NCBI RefSeq assembly: GCF_019578655.1
Contig: NC_063263.1
Coordinates: forward strand, 28,271,001 to 28,335,000
Direction: 5' to 3'
From: Ricinus communis
Taxonomy: Eukaryota > Streptophyta > Magnoliopsida > Malpighiales > Euphorbiaceae
Length of the DNA: 64,000 nt
In this document: positions 12,053-23,890 of the stretch, in pieces
How positions within the stretch are numbered: the first letter of the stretch is position 1
Layout of the letters: each line of letters starts with the position of its first letter
Notes under the pieces: model-generated
Told to the model about the DNA's origin: nothing
Seen by the model: only the letters and a program-made list of their open reading frames with translations
Databases searched by the model: none
Translations under genes and position numbers: made by a program

Positions 12053-13513
12053 TTAAAAAAATTTGACCTCGAATTTTAAAAGAAAAGGGGCTTCACTTAC
12101 GACTGAAACTAATTAGGAACCTCTCATCTCCAACCCGGCTTCTCGGAAACTTTCCTCGGCAGAAACAAACCACAAGACTCATCGACAAAACCCTTAAATA
12201 AAACTGGCGAACCTGAAAATCCGCGATCCTCACTTACTACTCCTCGGAAACCAAATCTTCACTTGCTTCCACACACTAAGGGTCCAACACGAGCAAAGGA
12301 TCGAAAATACACTTCCTCAACTCAGACTTACAAACAACTGGATTTAACCTCAGAGAACATTACTAATACTTGGTGGCAAGTCCATCTTACATGCCACCTC
12401 ACTAACCTGCCGATAAAACTAAAGGTTCCACACAAGAAAGGCCAATTCTGATCCTGCCAAAAATCCACTCACCAAATTTCCTTCCTAATGACGTGCCCCT
12501 TGCACGTACAGAAAAATCCTTAACATCTACATCACATCATCCTCGATATAACATCCATCTGATCGCATCAACCGACACATACCATCCTGACACAAGATTC
12601 CTCCTTGACTGAAATCCAAAAGCGTCCTTTATTATCTAACATGAGGCCTACAGCTCCACATACTCACTCTCTCAACAACTCAACTCGTCATCCAGAGAAT
12701 TCTCAAGCTAACACTATTTACTTTGAAAAATTACATCTTTACTTACTTTATAATCATCACTGATAAAAGCTTTATTATCTTGAAAAACACTTTTACAAAA
12801 TCGTAAAATCTCTAGTCATTTTTCTTTATATAAAATTCTACAATATCGCGCGCCAGGGTGATGATGCCCCCTATCACCAAGGGTTGCAATGCATGATGTA
12901 TGATGCATGTCCTAAAATGAATTTATGCATGCCTAACAGTGAAATGCCATAATGCATTCTTACGGGACTGGGCGCAATATTGTATTTTAAAACACTTGTT
13001 CTACTTAGAAAAATAAATAATGTTCGTTTAAGTTTCTCTGGATTCTGAGCGTCCGAAAATACTCCTGCCATCTTTCTTAAGCTTCTTACAACCACAAAAC
13101 TCAACCATAATAGCTGACATCCGCTCGACTTCCCAGGCACTACCTTCGGCGCTACTAAAAAAGACGATGCCTGATGCGATGACGAGGCAGTCCATGACAC
13201 GACTGCAACCACGCTCTACACTAAAACTGACTACGGTGCCCATCATCGAAACAACAATCAAAGCTTCTAAAGGCGGACTACACTAATCACTTGAAGAAAC
13301 AGCACGAGTCTACCACGCTTCGAATCTTCCCATCGCTACAAAGCTCATTCTCAGCACAGCACCAAAGACAAGCTTACGAGAAAGGAAAGACTGACTCTCT
13401 AACAGAGAAGGCTGAGACACTGGAGTCAATGAAAACAACAAGACAGACTTGATCCTAACTCCGCAGTACCAAGAAAAAAATCTCAACTTAGGTCGAAGGA
13501 AATCTAAACCTAA
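12053..13513 (-). other. LARD interior, no coding domain seen
   Basis: Between PPT and PBS. The only open frames are short (for example 12874-13212 and 13028-13261) and show no gag, protease, RT or integrase motif. Packaging and dimer signals must lie here if the element is mobile in trans, but none can be identified by eye. Confidence 0.7.
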
Positions 13514-13525
13514 GCTCTGATACCA
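13514..13525 (-). promoter_or_regulatory. Primer-binding site, initiator Met-tRNA type
   Basis: Minus strand reads TGGTATCAGAGC, the standard plant PBS complementary to the 3' end of initiator methionine tRNA. It sits four bases inside the right LTR, which is therefore the 5' LTR. Confidence 0.92.
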
Positions 13526-13529
13526 ACTT

Positions 13530-16486
13530 TGTCACGACCCCACCCGTGGGCCCGTGACCGGCACTAGGGAATGGGTAGGCTTAAGGCCACCGAAACCTGT
13601 AGTAAGCCTGACACTCACTAACTTAAACAAATCTCATCTCAAATTAATATTATTAAAGCCACAATTTATCTTAACAGCTACGCTCTACATAAATACTTCG
13701 GTCTGCCAGAAAAACTAGGCGAGACCTGAAACTCGGAAAATTTACAACTGATACATCTACTATTACTACTGCGGAGAATCTAAGATTTACCAATTTACAT
13801 ACCAAATCAAATACATCACCCGATGATGAAGGAGTCACAATAAAAGTCATGGAGGACTAACGATCACGAATCAAAATAAGAAATGAGACCGCTGGGCCCT
13901 CGAGTGAGTTAAAATCAAATAATCTAGGAACTATTGCATTCTTCTCAGAAAACATAGATTGTTCAAATCAGTATATCAAATCATGCACATAAATACCAAT
14001 CATACTATAATCATACCCTATTACTTTCTTCACAGAAAATATTGATCATTCGAATCAATATATCAACCATGCACGTAAATACAATCCATATTATAATCAT
14101 ACCATAATAAATAAATAAATGAATAAATAAAAAAATATATTTTTACTTTTACGGGACGAGTGGCTCAGTAGAACCCTAACCCCAAATTCTAACAGCCATT
14201 TTGGCTCTCTTAATCCAATAAGACTGGCACCCCGAGAGCAATGCTCGACCGGGGGCCTTACCTCCACCGTCACTTAAGTATCCAAATAAGAAATCTAGTA
14301 GCCATTCGATTCTCTTAATCCAATAAGATCGGGCGCCCCGAGAGCAATGCTCGACCAGGACCTTACCTCCACCGGTCACTTAAGTATCCAAATAAGCCGC
14401 CCCGAGAGCAATGCTCGACCAGGGACCTTACCTCCTAATTTACACAAATCAGCCCAGAGCCATGCTCGACTAGGGCAAACCCATGAAAATCTTATTACAT
14501 GTCCATGATCATCACCGGCAAGACGCGGTCCCGATGTAACCCATCAAAGTGGCATGTTCTACAAGCCACGTTTCCCAAGACACAATCATCCATTTAATAA
14601 ATATCATTGTATAATGAAGCCATTCAACCATATCAAAATAACAATTAACAATTAAGAGTAAGACATCATGTAACTCGTGAGGAAAAATAATAACGTTTGT
14701 ATTATTATAACATTACTATAATAATACTTATATTATCTTCAATAATTAATAATCCAGTAAAATTATTTATGTTGAGATATTAATAACCATGTTAAACATA
14801 AACTTCCAAAATAGCATATTAAAATCAGACTTAGCAATAGTGCAATGATTAAATGACTTTAACTCATAGGTTTGGCGACCTCCTAGCTCTGCTCCGGTGC
14901 CTCGGTAGGAGCGAGCGGAACGAACTGACAATCTAGTCACGGAAAACAATTTATCAAAACGATGAAACAATTACAATAGATCCTAGGTCTAGATTCCTAG
15001 GACTGACTGTCTAAGAATCTCGACTCAGAACTCACGAAAATTCAGTGAGAACCTCCCTACAACACGAACATTACCCCCGTAAAACGGGTCCAGACTGCCG
15101 GAAAATACTCCAAATATCCAACAATTAAAACAACGGAGTCGGGTCCCCAAACTTCACTATTTCCCGACTCGCCACACAAAGACAAAATACGACTATGGCA
15201 GCCAATCGACAGACAAATATTTTGACTCACAAAAATCATCAAATACTCAATATAATCCAATAGACACAATTAAACCAAGAATTTCTAAAATTAACGGGCC
15301 AAAGATAATTACCGAGACGCTCGATCGCTCGATCGACTCGCCTCCAGCCGCCACAGTCCGATCGACGATCCGAACACACCATCGGACTCACAACGACGCT
15401 ACCGATGACGATCCCCGCCCGATTTTCCGATCGACACCCGATCATCCGGGAGAGATTTATGGACGATCTCGACCATCGATTCGCAAACGAAGCCCGATCG
15501 CCACGAAACCGGTACGCCGAAGCTTGAGGCAGGAGAGTCGGGATATGCCCTCCGATCGTCCATCCTCCCACGGATCTCGCCGGAAAAACCCAAAAACCTC
15601 TACCGCCACCATTTTCTCTCTCCATAGTGAATCTCCGATTCCGGCCACCACTGTCGACACCGCCTCCGCCAAAACAAAGCCGAAGTCATGAGGAGTCGAT
15701 CGGCACTAAGATCAACAACCACCGACGGAACGCTGCGACGGCAAGGAAGCTTCGGCCATTTTCCTCCTCGCGAGAGCCGCCGCCTGCCGTCGCCACGCCG
15801 GCCGTCAGCCTTCCAAGTCGCTCCGACGACGCACGCCACCGCAGCTCCTCCTTCTTCTTCGGCTCTCTCTCTCTCTCTCTTCCTCTCTTCCTTCCCCGAT
15901 CCTTCTTTTCTTTCTTTCAATATCGACATTAGGCCCCCGAACTTTTCCTTATTACAACTTGGTCCCTCAACTTTCTTAATTACTTACAATCTCATCCCGT
16001 AATTCCAATTTGACCCCCAAACTTCTTTTTAGCCTTCAATTAAGCCCCTAACTATTTAATTTGGGCCAAATCCGAATTATTGAAAATACACAATTATAAA
16101 AATACCCCTGACCGACATATTTATTTACAAAAATACCAAGCTCACAAATTTAAAATTATACTTTTAATCCTTATTCCAAAATAGATTTCCAATTTAGTCT
16201 AACACACAATTAAATTAAATAATCAATTTCCAACTTAAAATTTAATACTACTAATCAATTATAATACCAATTTTCCCAAAATTCTTTTATAAACATCCTT
16301 TACAATTCTACCATAATTTTCCAATATATAATTTTACTTATATAAATATGCATTTGGGAAAATTTTGAATAACCAAAATATAATCATTTCTCAAATAGTT
16401 TACTTGAATAATTTCTTAAAATTTCAAACTAATTGGGTATAGAAAATAACTCATTTATTAAATATATAAAAATTCCGGGTGTTACA
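13530..16486 (-). repeat. 5' LTR of the LARD (2,957 bp)
   Basis: Near-identical to the left LTR apart from small indels and one extra copy of the CCCCGAGAGC subrepeat. The promoter for the element should lie here, reading leftwards from 16486. A GC-rich island at about 15310-15880 mirrors that of the left LTR. Confidence 0.9.
14229..14480. repeat. Tandem subrepeat in right LTR of the LARD (3 full copies plus 1 partial)
   Basis: The core CCCCGAGAGCAATGCTCGACC is found near 14230, 14335 and 14400, with a shortened copy near 14454. Spacing is irregular, and the array is longer than in the left LTR. Confidence 0.75.
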
Positions 16487-16562
16487 GATACTTGATATTG
16501 CTAGATTACGTTTGATAGACGCACTTTCCTGTGGATTGTTAGTCGTGTTTAGTGAGCCATCA
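16487..16562 (+). mobile_element. Athila-type LTR fragment, right part
   Basis: Continues the LTR of 8286-9162 after the GATAC duplication and ends GAGCCATCA, matching the terminus of the LTR at 40441 (GCGAGCTATCA on the minus strand). No Athila PBS follows, so the element interior is gone. Confidence 0.7.
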
Positions 16563-16589
16563 AGATGTATCAATCTAACTATAGCAATA

Positions 16590-17207
16590 GGGTTAGGAAA
16601 CCCTAGAAAATATAGATATTTATTTAATTATTTGAAAAAGTAAACTTGTAATTATCCCTCCTCTTTATCAGATTAATGTCAAATAAAAAAGGATTAAATC
16701 TTTTATATTCAAATAATTATCATTAAAAAATTTTAAAATCCCAATAATTACCATATATATCTTTTAAAAACTTATTTTGCCGATTTTTTTATTTTTAGGT
16801 CAAAAATATACATGAAACGATGTCAGATTCCTAAAAAAGCCAATCAGCAATGTGTAGAGCTATAGGCACTATACAGTGTCGATTCAGCTCCATGCTAAAT
16901 CGATTGGCTATATGTAGAACTGATTCATTTGTTCATAGAGCCGATTGGCTCCAGGGGCAAAAAAGTTTCAAAAAATTTAACAATTTAGTCCTTAAATTTG
17001 TAAAAACTACAGTTTCACCTCTTAAAGTTTTTTTTTATCAATTGGTTCCATACTAATTTTAGAAGAGTAATATTGAGTTCAATTATTCTCATCCTTCATT
17101 CAGATTTGCCCCTCCTTAATCTCCAAAACTCGAGAAATGCATTAACTTTTATCATCAAATTTTCTGTAATTCTCTCGATATCTAGATTTGAAAAATAGGT
17201 GCTGACA
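16590..17207 (-). mobile_element. Tat/Ogre-type LTR start fragment, inverted
   Basis: Read on the minus strand from 17207 it starts TGTCAGCACC and follows the same text as the Tat LTRs at 5937 and 17810, including the dyad cluster at 16885-16955. It ends without the downstream half. Left edge approximate. Confidence 0.65.
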
Positions 17208-17809
17208 CTGACGATTTAAAAAAAAACATATGATAAAAGAGTTGTTAAGGAAAAATATTTTTTATGTAATCACAATTAAAAACATTTATGAAAAAAATGA
17301 TAATTTCTTATAAATTAAAATAAGTTGTTATAATCTTTTAGTTATGTAAAAATCACAATAGCGGGAAAATATTGTTAATTTTACATAAATTAATAACTTA
17401 CTAAAATAATTATTAAGTTAACCAAAAAAAGTAATTTTTGTAATAAAAGAATTAGCATTTCATGATAGATAATAATGTATTTATATTTTTAAATTAAAAT
17501 AACTATCTCATAATTCTTTTCGTTTAGAAAAATTATAATTTTATAAAGTACGACCAATTTTAAGTAAATCAACAGCTTACTAAGTGATTGTTTGATTATG
17601 AAATTCGTTTGGTAAAATTTAAAAATAAGGAGTTGATAACTCATTTGATGCTAATTAGTTGTTGATTTTATCAGCTTTATTTTAGAATTTTTATCATCGG
17701 TTGATAGTTGATTTAATTAATTTATTTTTTATTTGAACAATATGATTCTTATTAAAATTATTAATAAAAACTTAATTTAAATTGATCTCATATAATTAGT
17801 GTCAACACC
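17208..17809. other. AT-rich spacer, no gene seen
   Basis: Very AT-rich, with poly-A/T runs and no open frame of interest. Phrases such as 'agttgttgattttatcagct' recall hAT-type non-autonomous elements, but no terminal inverted repeats or target duplication could be found. Confidence 0.5.
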
Positions 17810-20156
17810 CATTTTCCGGATCCAAATATCGAGGGAATCATAGAAAATCATATGATGAAAGTTACTACTTTTCTTGAGTCTCGGAGATTGAGGACGGTTG
17901 AATCCATGTTAGGATTAAGAATAATTGAACAAAAATTACTTTCTCTAGAATCAATTTAGACCTAATTAAGTTTGAAGGATAAAACAACAGTTTTTTACAA
18001 GTTCAGGGACTAAATCGTCAAAATTTTCAGAATCTTATACACTTGAAGCCAATAGGCTTTGCATATAACCGAATCGGCTCTACACAGAGCCAACTAGGTT
18101 AGCATAGAGCCTAATCGACTCTGTCCATAGCCGGTTAGCTATACATAGTTCCAATTGGCTATTTTCCAAAATTTGACATCATTTTACTCGTATTTTTTAA
18201 CTAAAATACTAAAATTGGTAAAAAAAAAAATTTTATATAAGGTATTTAATGATAGTTGATAGATTTTATTGATATTTATTTAAATTTTAAAAATATTTAT
18301 TGGATATTAATAATTGATGAAAAAAATCCTTTTGTTTCAAATTTTAAAATGGATTTGGATCTGTCAACTCCTTTATAATTTCCTAAAAATCCTAATTCTG
18401 TATAAACATCATTATAACCTAATTCTAGCTTCACAAATTCTCAATTAATCTTTAGCAAATATTAATTATTATTGGAAAAGCAAAAATATTAAAAAAAATA
18501 CGTTCTTAAAAGACAAGGCTTTTTGGTAAGTTCTGTCATAGGCCACTAGGGAAGAACTCAAATTGGGAAATTTTTTGAATGACATAAGAGTTTTCAAACT
18601 CAAGCAGCATTATATTATAACCGTTCTTTGATTCCACTACCTCATCATCTCTAGAGACTCGAAGATCATTATTTAATGGTGGCAGCTTGGGGGTTCCCCC
18701 ACATTCAGCATCATCAATCTCTCTTTCCCTTACTGTTTTTTTTATAATTCTAGAATCATGTTTAGGTTAATCTTTGAATGATTTATTTTAATTTGCACGA
18801 GTAGATTAGGATTTCTCATGAATTAACATATTTTTGATTTAATTGGGCTTATGATAATATGATATGTATTGGGATAGATTAGGATTTCTCATGAATTAAC
18901 ATGTTTTTGATTTAATTGGGCTTATGATAATATGATATGCATTAGGATTTGAATATGATAACATGAATGTGCTAGATTTTGAATCTAATGATTAGCAGGA
19001 TTATTATATGATTTGTCTCCGTTTTATGAATGATTATGTAATTATATGAGAGTTCTAGGGTTGTATGTTCAAATCTAGAATCTGCCGTGCAAGATGTTTT
19101 CGTCTTCTATCTGTTTGTTCTTTATCTGTGTTTATGTTAATTTATTTTTTTTATGTTTTAGTCTATTTAATTTGTATTCTATACTTTGTTTCATTATTTC
19201 ATGTATGTAATCGTTTTTAGACCTTTGTGCATGTAAAATTAGCTCCAAGGCATGAGAACTTCAAGAAAATCACAGAACCAACTAAAGGAAAGCCTTAGAG
19301 CCGATCGGCTCTGTACCATTTTAGGCCCTAACTTTAGAATCTTTGTGCAATTCATCCATTTTATACACTATACCTTAATTTTTGGTGTTTTTCTTTCAAT
19401 TTTTTAGTTGTAGGAGGGTTGTAATAGCTAATTTAATTTCCTGCACTTTAATTCCTATATTGTATTTATGGATGCCAAATATTTGCTATGTGATTGCCTA
19501 ATTAAAACTGGACATATAGACTTTAGGTTAAAATTATACCTTAACATGAAAAAATAATTCATTAGGTTAAAGGATGGTGAAATGGGCTTAAATTTAAAAT
19601 TCATATAAATTTAGTGGGTTTTGTCATACTTTAACTAAATTAATTGGGCCACATTATATTTAAGATCACCCAAATAGGCCTCAGCATAAAAGGTATTTAG
19701 GCTTAAAGGATGGAATTAAATACATAATTTGTAATTGGGCTAGACTAAGTGAACCTTGTACATAATTAATTAGTTAAGTAGGCTAATAAATAAAAAATGG
19801 ACTGGGCTTAATAATACAGGATTAGACTTAAGAAGACCTCAAATGCTATAATGGATGCTTGTAGAAATATAACTGTTGCATTTATAGGGAATAGCCTAAT
19901 AAATAATAAAATTAAAGACTTAGATACACAAATAAGAAAGCTGGCTTCCGGATCCATCTCTAGATGTGGCGAAACTTTCTTACGGAAGATAAAACACCAC
20001 TCAATTAGTAAAAGTATCTTAGAGAATTATCCAGGTGTAACTCCTATCTCCGCGCTAGTCTCTATGATTAGTTAGCGTATTTACAATTATATTGAAAAGC
20101 CTTGCAGTGCCGTAGTTGCTAGAGACACTTAAGTGCGCATCCGAAACCGCTGCCCA
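17810..20156 (+). repeat. 5' LTR of Tat-type element (2,347 bp)
   Basis: Starts TGTCAACACCC and ends CGCTGCCCA, four bases before the PBS. It contains a dyad cluster at 18040-18165, a 16-bp perfect palindrome at 19297-19312, and a local duplication in which 'gattaggatttctcatgaattaac' recurs at about 18805 and 18875. The length agrees with the long LTRs of Ogre-like elements. Confidence 0.8.
19297..19312. repeat. 16-bp perfect palindrome AGAGCCGATCGGCTCT
   Basis: Exact dyad in the Tat LTR. It is the best-preserved copy of a motif repeated many times in degenerate form in Tat LTRs and Tat spacers across the window. Confidence 0.9.
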
Positions 20157-20159
20157 TAG

Positions 20160-20172
20160 TGGCAACTCTGCT
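20160..20172 (+). promoter_or_regulatory. Primer-binding site, Ogre/Tat type
   Basis: TGGCAACTCTGCT, one or two changes from the Ogre-type PBS TGGCGACTCTGCT that is primed by an arginine tRNA. It is placed just after the LTR end. Confidence 0.7.
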
Positions 20173-20900
20173 AAGAAAAAGAGAATTTTATTCCAATGTA
20201 TCTTTGTCTTTAATTTTATTATTTAAAGAGATCATCTTGCATTATTTGCATGGTTACTTTTTAGTCCCAAAAACCTCGATGGCATCAGTTAGTGGTTCTT
20301 TGGTTCCACTTGAACCTTAGAATCGAGACACTACTAACCAGCACTCACAAGTAATGAGTGAATTTCCTTCGTTGCATAGACCTTTAGGTGAAGAGACAAG
20401 CCAAGCAAGAACACTTTGTACCTATGGGATCCTTTTATCCTTACCCAAGACTCAACTCATGGTAATAATAGTAGCAATTTTCCCTAGGAACCCATTTTGC
20501 TTGCTATTTGAGATGCTTTTTTCTATAAATACTTAACCCTACATATTAGAAAGCCTTGGCCTAAAAATATGTAGAATCAGGCCTAGGCCCGACAATATGC
20601 AGGCTTTATACTCCTACTGAAAAAAAGAATCACCTTGTTTGCTTTAATATGCTTTGAGAGCTTATAGCATGTACGCTGGGCCTACTATCCCCCTGTTGAT
20701 AGAAAGACTCACTATGAACTTTGTGAGGGAGTAATAAGGTTAGAGTGATACTCTGTATAGCAACGTGTAAAATATCTTGTGTTTACTAACTTTTTCCTTG
20801 TCTTTATGCATTACACGTGTATCATGCATATAATGCATTGTATGCATCATATTAACACCTTATTTTTAGACATATAGACTCTCCTTTGGGTTAGAAGAGA
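20173..20900 (+). other. Tat 5' untranslated leader
   Basis: Between PBS and the first gag-like text. It contains the phrase 'tttgtctttaattttattattt', which recurs at 61124, where the Athila 3' LTR interrupts the second Tat copy. No gene seen. Confidence 0.6.
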
Positions 20901-22480
20901 CAAGAAGTGAAAGGCTGGAAAAAGTACCCATCTCACTAAGAATCTGAACTATGCTAGAGTTCCTTGAGAGACCAAGGCATCAAGTTTCTTCGACCGAGAT
21001 CGAAATGACATTGGAAATGGCCAATGGAAGAGCTAATGAGTAGGATGTTGAGATCCTCAAGAATGTTGTCATAGACGATTTGAGGGGTGTGATTTGGGAG
21101 GAGCTCTAACAGCTTTTAGCTGGAATGACTGCGAATTGAGGCCCGCTTATTGCCCCAGTTGCACTAGTAGCTCTTACGGTAGATAATCCTCATGTTGCTG
21201 TCGACCTAGCTGTAATAGCAGCTGAAATTGTTGCTACTACTCGGTTGTTGACACAACCGCTACTAATGCCGAAGACCCTACTAGAAGAGGAGTGCTCAAA
21301 ACTTCTAGGATTTTGTTGAGTTCGTACTAGACTAGGCCAAAAGGGAGACTGCCCTTGCCATTAATAAAGTTATGAGTGGCTTGAGTGTTAGGCTTGACAA
21401 GATGCAAGGCATGCTAAAAATCAAAGGGTTTGGACCAAACCTATGATTTTCAAGAGCTGGTTTTGACGAGTGAAGACACGCTACCTAAGATGTTCAAGAA
21501 GCCCCAGATGAACAAGTTTAACAAGACTGGTGATCCGAGAGTTCATTTGAAGCAATATGTTACCATTATAGGAACTACTCAGCTAAGTAGGCCCCAAATT
21601 ATTAAGCTATTTATTTGTCCCTAGAAAGACCCGTTGTAAACTGGTATCATGGATTAGAAAAATCCGCCAAAGCTGAATGGTGTGGATTATGTAATTCTTT
21701 TGTTAAGCAATATGATTACAACACTCATTTGAAAATATCAATCAAGGATCTAGAGTCCATCAAGCAGAAGCCAAATGAGTCATTCTCTAGTTTCTTGACT
21801 AGGTAGGTTGATGAAGAATAAGCCCTTTGAAAAAAGAACCAAGTACATATGGTGGTCTGAAATATCCTTCCAAGATGGGTCGAAAGGCTATAAATGATGA
21901 ACCCAAAGACCTTTATGTATCTATATGATGACGGGCTTCAGGTCAAAAAGATAGAGAATGAAAAAAGAAAGACTATATGAATCGGGGGAAGACCGAGTTA
22001 CTAAGCTGGAGGGAGTAGAATCCTAGATGTGAATGCTGTCTAATAATCAAGGAAGTTCTCCAACCAACCACTCTCAAGAATCCACCTAACCCTAATGCAC
22101 TTGGTTACAAACCCAACACCTACTGTAAATTCCACTAAGCACCCGGCCACCACACAGATAACTACATCCTGCTTAAGCATAAATCTAAGACCTCATTAAC
22201 ACTATAAAAGTAACTGACCAGACCAGTCTAGCACAAAGAGGAAACCCCTACCAAACTACAATAATACACCACCCTAACCAAGTGTCCATGATGACCCCTA
22301 ACTTCAGTGAAGAGGAGGTAATGAAACTCTTTTCAAGACATACTCCAGCTCGAGCCAAAGCTAGAGCCAAGAAGCAAAAAAAGAACCTTTATCGAGTTAG
22401 GGGCACCATTATCTATGGTATTCTAACATCTAATGATGAATGGGAAACTCAAGCAACAAGCACCGAGAAGTGGTCTTAAC
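20900..22480 (+). pseudogene. gag: Tat gag, decayed
   Basis: Capsid-like text is spread over three frames: the MNKFNKTGDPRVHLKQYV region (21430-21620), then RPVVNWYHGLEKSAKAEW and KQKPNESFSSFLTR (21615-21806), then a basic C-terminal part (22282-22479). These follow the plant Retrotrans_gag fold order. Stops and frameshifts separate the blocks. A second, differently broken copy lies at 61540-62935. Confidence 0.8.
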
Positions 22481-23343
22481 CCTCACAATGATCAATATTA
22501 TAAGTATCATTAGGTTTTCTGGCATGTGATGGACTAATATAACAATCTCAAGCATGAAATTCAAGACTTAATAGATTGCGGGGGGTGGTGAGTGGAGCAA
22601 CTTCCTCGGTATGAATATGAATACCTACTAGGGCAGCCCTTTGGGCAAATTTAATTTCAAAGTTCGTTATTCAAAGCCTCCTTCGATCGATATTTGGATT
22701 AAGGATGTTGCGCTGAGTGGTTAGGGATCAGATGACGATGATCAAGCGGTGGTGATTCTTACCTTCTAAAGGTATGGAAGGAGGGTGAAAAGAAGTTAAT
22801 GATGGCTATCAACATTTGATATAGCTCCGGGGATGAGTATGAGGTTTGAGACAATGCGGCAAAAGATATCTATGCGAGTAGCGACCCTGCTAAAGAAACT
22901 AAGCCAGTGGTAAGGGGGAAGACATGGGAAAACAAGAGGTGAAACAAATTGAGAAATCATCTGAAGAAGGGGACAAAGGTTGTTAGAGAAACTGAAGAAA
23001 GATAAGCAGACAACCGACATCTAGAAGCTACTGATGCACTCATTGAATCATAAGAAGGCCCTAATTCAGGCCTTATCTGGCATCACCATAATTATAATAG
23101 CTACTCCTAAGGAAATTATCAAAATTGGTAACTAACAAAACTGTTGGGATGATCACTTTCTCGAATGAAGACCTACCTCTAGAAGGAAGAGACAATAATA
23201 AGGCTCTATATATTGCAACAGAGGTGAACGAGAAAAGAATCCTATGTGTGATGGAGGATGATGGGCCAACTATTAATATGTGTCCTTCTCGCATACTCCT
23301 TAAGCTAGAGATGACTACGAAAGACATGAAACCATTAGACATG

Positions 23344-23419
23344 GTTATAAGTGTTTATGCCGAGACAAAGAGAGACGTGGAAGGAAAGTTTTCAGCACTA
23401 GTAAAAATGGGTCCTATAG
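23344..23419 (+). repeat. 76-bp direct repeat, copy 1
   Basis: Protease coding text from GTTATAAGTGTTTATGCCGA to GGGTCCTATAG recurs at 23815-23890 with a few substitutions. Both copies have diverged, so the duplication is not very recent. Confidence 0.85.
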
Positions 23420-23814
23420 AATCCTGGATGTATTTCACGGCTGGGAAGGATGTCGTGAATGCTATTATATTTTTTGTTGTTTAAGGCGAGAACTCTTCAT
23501 CTCTGCAAAACTAAAGTTTCACGGGCATGAATCTGCCCTGTCTTAGAAGAACTAATTTCCTTGCACATAAACACTCAAATATAAGATTATTCATTTGTAG
23601 TTATTTGTAATTATCAAAATGGGATTAATAACCCTCAAGGTTCAACATTCTCCCTCTTTTTGATGGTGATAAACAATTATTTTAAGATTGATTTCTCCCC
23701 CTATCAAAAGAAGTTTATGCTAGTGATTTCAAGAGTTTAAACACCTGATTCAATAATATACTCAACTCATTTAGATCATAACAATCACAATAACAACCTG
23801 AAGCCATCATACAT
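23420..23814 (-). mobile_element. SIRE-type copia fragment: 3' LTR piece, PPT and adjacent interior
   Basis: 23421-23651 matches the SIRE LTR end at 47700-47954. On the minus strand the LTR starts TGTTGAACCTTGAGG at 23651 and is preceded by a purine tract (23652-23665). This is the order interior, PPT, LTR start typical of SIRE/Maximus elements. The rest to 23814 is interior 3' sequence. No 5-bp target duplication; instead a 76-bp repeat flanks it. Confidence 0.75.
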
Positions 23815-23890
23815 GTTATAAGTGTTTATGCCGAGACAAAGATATACGTGGAAGGAAAGTTTTCAACACTAGTAAAAATGGGTCCTATAG
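23815..23890 (+). repeat. 76-bp direct repeat, copy 2
   Basis: Second copy of the protease segment at 23344-23419. Coding text of the linker continues from here, so this copy is in its original downstream context. Confidence 0.85.

Larger units (their letters stand above)
9163..16486 (-). mobile_element. Complete non-coding LTR retrotransposon (LARD), 7.3 kb
   Basis: Two long direct repeats (9163-12041 and 13530-16486) each run from TGTCACGACCCC to CGGGTGTTACA on the plus strand. They flank only 1,488 bp of interior. GATAC is duplicated at both ends (9158-9162 and 16487-16491). The minus-strand orientation is fixed by a TGGTATCAGAGC primer site next to the right LTR and a polypurine tract next to the left LTR. 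No gag or pol domain is present, so it must be mobilised in trans. A 201-bp open frame present in both LTRs (10345-10548 and 14767-14970) differs by one residue, which indicates recent insertion. The CCA-end initiator-Met primer suggests a chromovirus relative, but this is inference. Confidence 0.93.

Noticed and set aside
13514..13525. Possible tRNA gene remnant
   Set aside because: The match is only to the PBS complement of the tRNA 3' end, next to an LTR; no cloverleaf surrounds it.
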